Shown: positions 1-5,030 of the stretch, in pieces
Position numbering within the stretch: the stretch's first letter is position 1
Layout of the letters: each line of letters begins with the position of its first letter
Assembly: GCA_030603375.1 (NCBI GenBank)
Contig: JAUVXY010000095.1
Coordinates: forward strand, 1 to 5,684
From: Actinomycetes bacterium
GTDB taxonomy: Bacteria; Actinomycetota; Humimicrobiia; Humimicrobiales; Humimicrobiaceae
Direction of reading: 5' to 3'
Length of the DNA: 5,684 nt
Translations under genes and position numbers: made by a program
Notes under the pieces: model-generated
Database searches by the model: none
Told to the model about the DNA's origin: nothing
The model's input: the letters and a program-made list of their open reading frames with translations, nothing else

Positions 1-5
1 GCCAT
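1..5 (-). CDS. Possible start of the next operon gene (argH expected), truncated by window edge
   Basis: An ATG reading down from base 5 begins 3 nt after the argG stop codon, and only ATG plus GC of the second codon (Ala or Gly) is inside the window. The spacing copies the argD-argF junction, also 3 nt. Just upstream, inside the end of argG, lie a GAG close to the ATG and an AAGGAAG farther away, so initiation would be coupled to argG. In clusters of this order argG is normally followed by argH, argininosuccinate lyase, which would complete the pathway. That identity is inferred from context only; five bases cannot identify a product. Confidence 0.35.
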
Positions 6-8
6 ATC

Positions 9-1205
9 TTACTCATTTATTCTTCCTTTTTTGCCCAATAGTTCATATGGATACCCCCATATTTTTATAAAATTTTCCGAGTATTTGGGGTCAAAAATAT
101 CTTCCTTATCATATGTGGCAAGCTCTTTGTCATACAGTGAATACTTTGACTTTCTTCCCACAACTGAAAAATTTTTATATCCCAGCTTAACTTTAATAAT
201 TCCTGAAACATATTTTTGACTTTCGGTTATAAAAGACTCCAGGCAAACTCTAAGGGGTGTAAACCACAACCCATAGTATACCATTTCTGCCATTTTCTCC
301 TCAATTAAATATTTATAATGCACAAGTTCTCTGTCTAAAACTAAAGCCTCCAGCTGCTTGTGGGCTTCCATAAGCAATACCGCAGCAGGAGATTCGTAGA
401 TTTCCCTTGACTTTATGCCTATAAGCCTGTTTTCAACCATATCTATTCTTCCTATGCCAAAGGACCCGGCAATTTTATTTATTTTTTCTATTATCCTGGC
501 AGGATGCATTTTTTCTCCATCTACAGCCACAGGAATGCCGCCTTCAAACTCTATTTCTATATATTCAAACTCATTTTGATTCTTTGTTATTTTTGTCCAC
601 TTAAATATATCTTCAGGAGGTTCTTCCCATGGATCTTCAAGTATTCCGCATTCGATACTTCTGCCCCATAAATTTTCGTCGATGCTGAAAGGGCTTTTCT
701 TTGTAACATTTATTTTCATATTATGCTTTTTGGCATATTCTATCGCCTTATCCCTCGGAATGTTCCATTCTCTTTGAGGAGCAATTATTTTTAATTCCGG
801 ATTTAAGCTTCTTATCCCCACATCAAATCTTACCTGATCATTGCCTTTAGCTGTACAGCCATGGGCAACTGCCTTAGCGCCCTCTTTATTTGCTTCTTCA
901 ACTAATTTTTTAACAATAAGAGGTCTTGCTATAGCAGTAGCAAGCGGATAATTTTTCTCATACTTTAAATTTGCTTTAATTGAAGGAAATATATAATCTT
1001 TTATAAATTCTTCCTTTGCATCTATGATTATTGCTTTGCATGCTCCCAAATCTAATGCTCTCCTGTATGCATCTTCAAAATCATCAGGCTGCCCGCAGTC
1101 TATAAGTGCAGCTATCACATCCATATTATATTTTTCTTTAATCCAATTTATGGATATTGATGTATCAAGACCGCCTGAATACGCTAAAACTACTTTTTCT
1201 TTCAT
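9..1205 (-). CDS. argG: Argininosuccinate synthase
   Basis: ArgG joins citrulline and aspartate using ATP (giving AMP and PPi) to form argininosuccinate, the penultimate step to arginine, in the cytoplasm. The 398-residue protein has the usual family length. The N-type ATP-pyrophosphatase loop AYSGGLDTS is at residues 8-16, YPLATAIARPL at 86-96, the citrulline/aspartate-binding segment HGCTAKGNDQVRFD at 115-128, DENLWGRS at 176-183, and GRIDMVENR followed by KSREIYE at about 252-271. The only motif oddity is Ala119 where most family members I know have Gly (CTGKGND). The ATG start is supported by AAGGAAA, whose AGGA core sits 10 nt upstream, and by the family-typical N-terminus, which reaches the P-loop within eight residues. 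The stop is TAA. It follows argR after 94 nt, and another start codon follows within 3 nt, so it is unlikely to be the last gene of the operon. Confidence 0.98.
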   Translation of the reverse strand: MKEKVVLAYSGGLDTSISINWIKEKYNMDVIAALIDCGQPDDFEDAYRRALDLGACKAIIIDAKEEFIKDYIFPSIKANLKYEKNYPLATAIARPLIVKKLVEEANKEGAKAVAHGCTAKGNDQVRFDVGIRSLNPELKIIAPQREWNIPRDKAIEYAKKHNMKINVTKKSPFSIDENLWGRSIECGILEDPWEEPPEDIFKWTKITKNQNEFEYIEIEFEGGIPVAVDGEKMHPARIIEKINKIAGSFGIGRIDMVENRLIGIKSREIYESPAAVLLMEAHKQLEALVLDRELVHYKYLIEEKMAEMVYYGLWFTPLRVCLESFITESQKYVSGIIKVKLGYKNFSVVGRKSKYSLYDKELATYDKEDIFDPKYSENFIKIWGYPYELLGKKGRINE

Positions 1206-1213
1206 CTTGCCTG

Positions 1214-1220
1214 TTTCCTT
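1214..1220 (-). promoter_or_regulatory. Ribosome binding site of argG
   Basis: On the minus strand the bases read AAGGAAA, with the AGGA core 10 nt before the argG ATG. It is one of the clearest Shine-Dalgarno matches in the window. It lies directly after the stop codon of the small ORF at 1223-1288, so that ORF would end just before the argG ribosome site. Confidence 0.75.
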
Positions 1221-1222
1221 TC

Positions 1223-1288
1223 TTACAATATACTTATTTCTGTATTTCCTGTTACTGAACTTACCATTTCAGTTAAACCCTGCATCAT
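1223..1288 (-). CDS. Possible 21-codon small ORF, or out-of-frame tail of argR
   Basis: Between argR and argG an ATG-ATG start opens a 21-codon frame ending in TAA 17 nt before argG. The peptide begins MMQGLTEMVSS and ends GNTEISIL. It has no Arg, Cys or Trp, no membrane segment, and I do not recognise it. The codons look coding-like: first positions are purine-rich and third positions almost all A or T. The frame is also open upstream through the last codons of argR, where it reads EPVDKTK before the first Met. Adding one A in the A8 run at 1326-1333 would therefore fuse it to ArgR. The Shine-Dalgarno region is weak (GATAAG about 5 nt upstream). The lack of Arg codons argues against an arginine-sensing leader peptide. 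It may equally be a chance frame in a 94-nt spacer. Confidence 0.25.
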   Translation of the reverse strand: MMQGLTEMVSSVTGNTEISIL

Positions 1289-1299
1289 TTTTGTCTTAT

Positions 1300-1755
1300 C
1301 TACAGGTTCTGTATTAAATTCATTATTTTTTTTGCATTATTTTCATTATCCATGATGCTGATAATAGTATCATCTCCAGCAACTGTTCCTAAAACTTCAA
1401 CAAAATTCATCCCGTCTATAAGAGCAGCAACTCCCTGAGCTTCGCCGGGATAAGTTTTAATAACAATTATATTATTGGCCCTATCAATTGATACAACGCA
1501 GTCTTTAAACTTAGATTTTAATTTTTCCATACTAAAAATTGCGCTTTCAGAATATTTATTTTCTACAGTATAATATTCATTTTGTTTATAATTTCTAACT
1601 TTAGCTACACGCAGATAATTCATATCTCTTGAGATTGTGGATTGCGTAACCAGGTATCCTCTTTTTTTTAATTTTTCCATCAACTCTTCCTGAGAAGATA
1701 CTTTGTCATTTTTTATTATTTCTTTTATAGCTTTTAGTCTTTCTGTTCTACTCAT
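1300..1755 (-). CDS. argR: Arginine repressor ArgR (AhrC family)
   Basis: ArgR is the arginine-dependent hexameric repressor of arginine biosynthesis genes. The 151-residue length is typical. Residues 1-65 form the winged helix-turn-helix DNA-binding domain, with the recognition-helix motif TQSTISRD at 37-44. Residues 75-151 form the oligomerisation and arginine-binding domain, with IVIKTYPGEA at 97-106 and GTVAGDDT at 123-130; the adjacent Asp128 and Asp129 correspond to the family's arginine contacts. The ATG start gives the normal N-terminus, although the Shine-Dalgarno sequence is poor (only TTAGAAAA precedes it). This suggests low expression or coupling to argF, 71 nt upstream. Two A8 runs lie in the coding strand (1672-1679 and 1326-1333), the second eight codons before the TAG stop. 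Its place between argF and argG matches the actinobacterial cluster order and implies that the operon's repressor is made from the operon itself. Confidence 0.97.
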   Translation of the reverse strand: MSRTERLKAIKEIIKNDKVSSQEELMEKLKKRGYLVTQSTISRDMNYLRVAKVRNYKQNEYYTVENKYSESAIFSMEKLKSKFKDCVVSIDRANNIIVIKTYPGEAQGVAALIDGMNFVEVLGTVAGDDTIISIMDNENNAKKIMNLIQNL

Positions 1756-1772
1756 TTTTCTAAATCATAAAT

Positions 1773-1785
1773 CATGTTAAATATG
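1773..1785. promoter_or_regulatory. A/T-rich near-palindrome upstream of argR, possible operator
   Basis: The bases CATGTTAAATATG form a near-palindrome with CAT/ATG ends and TTAAA in the middle, 18-30 bases upstream of the argR ATG. Directly beside it, on the minus strand, is a tandem ATGATTT repeat. ArgR operators (ARG boxes) are A/T-rich palindromes of the TGAAT-N4-ATTCA type. This site has that general character but does not match the consensus half-sites. Its position would suit autoregulation of argR. The functional assignment is inference. Confidence 0.2.
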
Positions 1786-1789
1786 TTTT

Positions 1790-1808
1790 ACTGCTTAACC
1801 GCAGCAGT
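1790..1808 (-). other. Small perfect hairpin in the argF-argR spacer
   Basis: On the minus strand ACTGCT, a seven-base loop GCGGTTA and AGCAGT form a six-base-pair perfect stem. Flanking GTTT and AAAAC could add pairing with a bulge. The stem is GC-richer than the surrounding spacer. No T-run follows (the next bases are AAAACATATTT), so it is not a standard intrinsic terminator. It could be an RNA processing or stability element setting argR and argG levels relative to the genes upstream, or simple chance. It is the strongest local inverted repeat I found between genes. Confidence 0.35.
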
Positions 1809-1826
1809 TTCCAGTGTAAACCGAAC

Positions 1827-2771
1827 CTATAACTTAATATTTGAATATATATAAACCATTAATGCTTTTTGGGCATATAATCGATTTTCCGCCTGCTGCC
1901 AAACTATAGATTTGTTTCCATCAAGAACATCCGAGATTATTTCCTCTCCCCTATGAGCCGGCAGGCAATGCATAATTTTTACATTTTCCTTAGCATAAGA
2001 AAGGAGACTGGAGTTTACCTGAAACTTCTTTAAATAACTTATCTTTTCACTACTTTCATCATCTCCCATGCTCACCCAGACATCTGTATATATTATATCT
2101 GCATTTTTTGCCGCTTCAGCTGGATTTGATGTTATGCATATATTGCTACCGCTGCTTTTTGATTGTTCTTCTGCACATCTTAAGATTTTATCTGATGGCC
2201 TGTAATTGTCAGGACAGCCAACAGTTATATCCAATCCCAATTTTGTAAAGCCGATAAGCAGGCTATCTAAAACATTGTTGCTGTCCCCTACATATGAAAA
2301 TTTTATATCTTTCCTCAGTAAACCGTTTTCATGCAACGTTAGCAAATCAGATAAAATCTGACACGGATGGTAAAGATCAGTCAGCCCGTTTATTACCGGG
2401 ATACTGCTATTGTCAGCAAAATTTTTTACTGTTTCATGCTTATATGTCCTTATAACAACGCCGTCAAGATATTTTGAAAAAATTATTGCAGAATCTTTAA
2501 AAGTCTCCCCCCTGTTTATCTGCAAGCTTTTAGAATCAAGATATATGCAATTTCCCCCTAACTGTCTTATTCCTACTTCAAACGAAAGTCTTGTTCTTGT
2601 TGACTGCTTGTCAAACAGCAGGGCCAAATTTTTACCAGAAAGCAAGTTTTTATATAACTGCCCATCTTTTTTTATCTTAACAGCAATGTTTATAATATGT
2701 TCAATTTCTTCCTTTGTATAATCTTTTAAGGTTAAAAAATCCTTGTGTCCTTTTTTAATTTTATCTTTCAT
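1827..2771 (-). CDS. argF: Ornithine carbamoyltransferase
   Basis: ArgF transfers the carbamoyl group of carbamoyl phosphate to ornithine, giving citrulline, in the cytoplasm. Its 314 residues are normal for the anabolic enzyme. The carbamoyl-phosphate site STRTR is at residues 57-61, RTYKH at 108-112 and HPCQ at 135-138. The ornithine-binding half shows VGDSNNV at 161-167, the DVWVSMG loop at 230-236, HCLPAHRGEE at 268-277 and AENRLYAQKA at 294-303. The SMG loop and HCLP motif fit ornithine as substrate, and I see nothing pointing to N-acetyl- or N-succinylornithine. The ATG is 3 nt after the argD stop and its Shine-Dalgarno lies inside argD, so translation is probably coupled. The stop is TAG. 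It may be joined functionally with argD through an unseen deacetylation step, since no argJ or argE is present here. Confidence 0.97.
   Translation of the reverse strand: MKDKIKKGHKDFLTLKDYTKEEIEHIINIAVKIKKDGQLYKNLLSGKNLALLFDKQSTRTRLSFEVGIRQLGGNCIYLDSKSLQINRGETFKDSAIIFSKYLDGVVIRTYKHETVKNFADNSSIPVINGLTDLYHPCQILSDLLTLHENGLLRKDIKFSYVGDSNNVLDSLLIGFTKLGLDITVGCPDNYRPSDKILRCAEEQSKSSGSNICITSNPAEAAKNADIIYTDVWVSMGDDESSEKISYLKKFQVNSSLLSYAKENVKIMHCLPAHRGEEIISDVLDGNKSIVWQQAENRLYAQKALMVYIYSNIKL
1840..1857. promoter_or_regulatory. Weak ARG-box-like sequence at the 3' end of argF
   Basis: On the plus strand TGAAT, ATAT and ATAAA follow each other at 1842-1855. This resembles the ArgR operator pattern TGAAT-WWWW-ATTCA, with a perfect left half-site and a right half-site matching 3 of 5. 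It overlaps the last argF codons, about 85-100 bases upstream of argR. It could let ArgR control an internal promoter for argR-argG. In AT-rich DNA such a partial match arises easily by chance, and I found no convincing -35/-10 pair nearby. Confidence 0.2.
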
Positions 2772-2774
2772 CTC

Positions 2775-3992
2775 TTACAGATCCTTAATATTTTTATTTA
2801 ACCAATTTATAAGTGTATTTATATTCTTTTTTGTTACTATCAAGGTCGGCAAAAATCTTAAAGTTTCAGCTGAAATTTTATTTATAACTATACCATCACT
2901 TAGCGCTTTTTTTACAAGATCATCAGCTACGGGCTGGCTAAACTCCATCCCTATCATCAGCCCCATCCCCCTTACCTCTTTAATTATGGAATATTTATCT
3001 GCTAACTGTTTTAACTTATTCATAAAATAATTGCCAAGAACTTTTGCCCTTTCCGGAAGATTGTTCTTTACCATATATTCAATGACCGCACATCCTGCAG
3101 AACATGAGGCAGCATTGCCGCCGAAAGTTGAACCATGACTTCCGGGTTTAAATACAGACGCTACTTCACTGGTGGATATTATCGCGCCTATGGGCATACC
3201 GCCGCCCAGGCTTTTTGCTACTACCATAATATCAGGGGTAACCCCAAAGTTCTGATATGCAAACATACTTCCAGTCCTGCCAAATCCTGTTTGGATTTCA
3301 TCCAGTATTAAAAGTATGCCATTTTTATCACAAGCTTCCCTGATCTGTACCATAAACTTTTTATCTGCTACATTAACGCCACCCTCGCCCTGTACAGGTT
3401 CAATTATGATGGCGCATGTATTGGCATTAATTTTTTCTTTTACCGAATCAATGTCATTTAATTCAGCGTATTTAAAACCTTCAAGTATTGGTTTAAACTC
3501 ATTTTGTTTTTCAGGCTGTGCAGTTGCTGCGAGCGCGCCAAGCGTTCTTCCGTGAAAGGATTTATGAAACGAAATAATCTCAAATCTTTTTTCAGAATGA
3601 AATTTTTCCATAGAGTATTTCCTTGCAAGTTTGATGGCACCTTCCACAGACTCTGTACCGCTGTTTGCAAAAAATACTTTTTGCCCAAATCCTGTTATTT
3701 CACATAGCTTTTTTGCCAGCTCTACCTGCGGCTCATTATAATAGATATTTGAAGACTGCATAATTTTACCTATTTGCTGTTTTACCTTCTTTACAACAAA
3801 ACTGTTGCTATGTCCAACATTCAAACAGCCGTATCCAGCTATAAAATCCAGATACTTTTTACCATCCGCATCCCACAGGTACTGCATTTTTGCCCTTGTA
3901 AACACCACCGGCAGCCTGTTGTAAGTAGGCATTAAATATTTACTTCCCTCAGCATAAATTTCTAAATTTTTATTAAAGTTTTCTTTTTTCAT
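2775..3992 (-). CDS. argD: Acetylornithine aminotransferase
   Basis: ArgD is a PLP-dependent class III aminotransferase that converts N-acetylglutamate semialdehyde and glutamate to N-acetylornithine and 2-oxoglutarate. Many family members also serve lysine synthesis. The 405 residues match the usual length. Visible features are the phosphate-binding SGTESVE at residues 111-117, FHGRT at 147-150 region, EPVQGEGG at 198-205, DEIQTGFGRTG at 231-241 (Asp231 faces the PLP ring nitrogen), VVAKSLGGGMPIGA with the Schiff-base Lys260, HGSTFGGN at 286-293 and RGMGLMIG at 341-348. A GGAAAG Shine-Dalgarno 9 nt before the ATG supports the start. It follows argB after 65 nt, and its TAA stop is 3 nt before argF. 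Related GABA or ornithine aminotransferases share the fold, but the operon context makes ArgD the clear choice. Confidence 0.96.
   Translation of the reverse strand: MKKENFNKNLEIYAEGSKYLMPTYNRLPVVFTRAKMQYLWDADGKKYLDFIAGYGCLNVGHSNSFVVKKVKQQIGKIMQSSNIYYNEPQVELAKKLCEITGFGQKVFFANSGTESVEGAIKLARKYSMEKFHSEKRFEIISFHKSFHGRTLGALAATAQPEKQNEFKPILEGFKYAELNDIDSVKEKINANTCAIIIEPVQGEGGVNVADKKFMVQIREACDKNGILLILDEIQTGFGRTGSMFAYQNFGVTPDIMVVAKSLGGGMPIGAIISTSEVASVFKPGSHGSTFGGNAASCSAGCAVIEYMVKNNLPERAKVLGNYFMNKLKQLADKYSIIKEVRGMGLMIGMEFSQPVADDLVKKALSDGIVINKISAETLRFLPTLIVTKKNINTLINWLNKNIKDL
2782..2786 (-). promoter_or_regulatory. Ribosome binding site of argF, inside argD
   Basis: The minus strand reads AAGGA 10 nt before the argF ATG, and it overlaps the last sense codons of argD. 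Ribosomes finishing argD would therefore expose or occupy this site, the classic arrangement for translational coupling of adjacent genes. Confidence 0.65.
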
Positions 3993-4001
3993 AAATTTTA
4001 T

Positions 4002-4007
4002 CTTTCC
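4002..4007 (-). promoter_or_regulatory. Ribosome binding site of argD
   Basis: The minus strand reads GGAAAG 9 nt before the argD ATG, within the 65-nt argB-argD spacer. The rest of that spacer is A/T-rich. I see no hairpin with a T-run, so there is no sign of termination between argB and argD. Confidence 0.65.
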
Positions 4008-4057
4008 ATAATGCTATTTTTAATACAATTATATTCTTAACAACCTTATTGGCAGCC

Positions 4058-4996
4058 TTAATCTGTAATCATTGTGCCAATCCCCTTGTCAGTAAAAATT
4101 TCAACCAAAATAGAGTGCTCAACGGTTCCACTTAAAATATGTGCCCTGCCTACTCCTCCTTCCAATGCTTTTATACATGCCTTAACTTTTGGAATCATAC
4201 CAGAATTTATTTCGCCGCTTTTAACCATTTGGAGGCATTTTTCTGATGTTAGTCTTGAAACAAGTTTTTCTTTTCCATCTGTATATTTAATAATTCCATC
4301 AACATCGGTAAGAAGAATCATCTTTTTTGCTTTTACTGATTTAGCTATTTCACATGCACATGTATCAGCATTTATGTTGTAAATATTTCCGCATCCATCC
4401 ACTCCCAAAGAAGTTATGACTGGTATATATTTATCGTTTAGAATATTTACTATAAAATCTGAATTTATGTCATTAATTGTCCCCACATACCCTAAATCTA
4501 TATTTTTGCCATTCTTTTTATACTGTTTTTTGCTGCACTGGATAAAACTGGCATCATTGCCGGATATCCCTATGGAAATTTTCCCATGCTTGTTTAAAAA
4601 CGATACTATTTTGACATTAATATCGCCAATAAGCACCGTCTTTACTATGTCTATTGATTTTCTATCAGTTACCCGCAAGCCGTCTACAAATTTTGTCTTT
4701 ATGCCTTTTTCCTCCATGAGCTTTGTGATCTGTTTGCCGCCTCCATGTATTAAAACAATTTTCATCCCAACATACTTCATAAGAATTAAATCATTTAATA
4801 CGCTCTGGAGAATGGCATCTTTTTCCATCATGCTGCCGCCAATCTTTACAACTACTATTTCACCAAAATATTGTTTTATGTATGGCAATGACTCCAGCAG
4901 TACCTCGACCTTACCCATGTATAAGTCTTCCTGCATTTTTTCATCCTCAGAATAATATTCTATTTCACCTTTATTTTTTATCTTCATACTCTTCAT
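4058..4996 (-). CDS. argB: N-acetylglutamate kinase
   Basis: ArgB phosphorylates N-acetyl-L-glutamate with ATP, the second step of the pathway and often the arginine feedback point. Of the longest frame's 312 residues, the amino acid kinase domain shows KIGGS at 51-55, HGGGKQI at 84-90, FVDGLRVTD at 103-111, NINAD at 207-211, LLTDVDG at 228-234, GMIPK at 266-270 (catalytic Lys270), then EGGVGRAHILSG at 279-290 and FTDKGIGTMI at 301-310. Residues 28-45 (KVEVLLESLPYIKQYFGE within this part) resemble the N-terminal helix of hexameric, arginine-inhibited enzymes, so feedback control is likely. The first 20-26 residues are extra, Lys/Glu-rich and poorly supported. Internal ATGs at 4936 (292 aa) and 4918 (286 aa) each have a better Shine-Dalgarno and give a more usual length. 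Two cysteines replace the usual Ala and Gly after NINADT. It lies 34 nt after argC. Confidence 0.96.
   Translation of the reverse strand: MKSMKIKNKGEIEYYSEDEKMQEDLYMGKVEVLLESLPYIKQYFGEIVVVKIGGSMMEKDAILQSVLNDLILMKYVGMKIVLIHGGGKQITKLMEEKGIKTKFVDGLRVTDRKSIDIVKTVLIGDINVKIVSFLNKHGKISIGISGNDASFIQCSKKQYKKNGKNIDLGYVGTINDINSDFIVNILNDKYIPVITSLGVDGCGNIYNINADTCACEIAKSVKAKKMILLTDVDGIIKYTDGKEKLVSRLTSEKCLQMVKSGEINSGMIPKVKACIKALEGGVGRAHILSGTVEHSILVEIFTDKGIGTMITD
4927..4948 (-). promoter_or_regulatory. Two candidate ribosome binding sites for internal argB starts
   Basis: On the minus strand GAGG (4945-4948) lies 8 nt before an in-frame ATG at 4936, and AGGAAG (4927-4932) lies 8 nt before an in-frame ATG at 4918. 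Upstream of the longest start at 4996 there is only AAAGAT. The spacing and strength favour a start at 4936 or 4918. Coding constraint (Glu-Asp and Gln-Glu-Asp codons) could produce the same purine-rich sequence, so the choice remains open. Confidence 0.5.
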
Positions 4997-5030
4997 TATT
5001 GCATATCTTTAATAATTTTAATCAATACTT

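Noticed and set aside
1206..1299. An arginine attenuator leader peptide before argG
   Set aside because: The only small ORF there has no arginine codons, and no terminator-type hairpin with a T-run follows it.
1756..1826. An internal promoter before argR (TTTACA then TAAGCA at 17 bp, or TATGAT alone)
   Set aside because: The -10 match is poor for the first pair and there is no acceptable -35 for the second. A/T-rich spacers produce such matches often.
3458..3688. A 76-codon minus-strand frame overlapping argD
   Set aside because: It is out of frame inside the conserved catalytic region of argD, which has complete family motifs and no frameshift.
4416..4955. A 179-codon open frame on the plus strand
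   Set aside because: It is antisense to strongly conserved argB, and its hydrophobic, Phe/Ile/Ser-rich composition is what the reverse complement of Lys/Asp/Glu-rich AT-biased coding gives. It has no recognisable motif.
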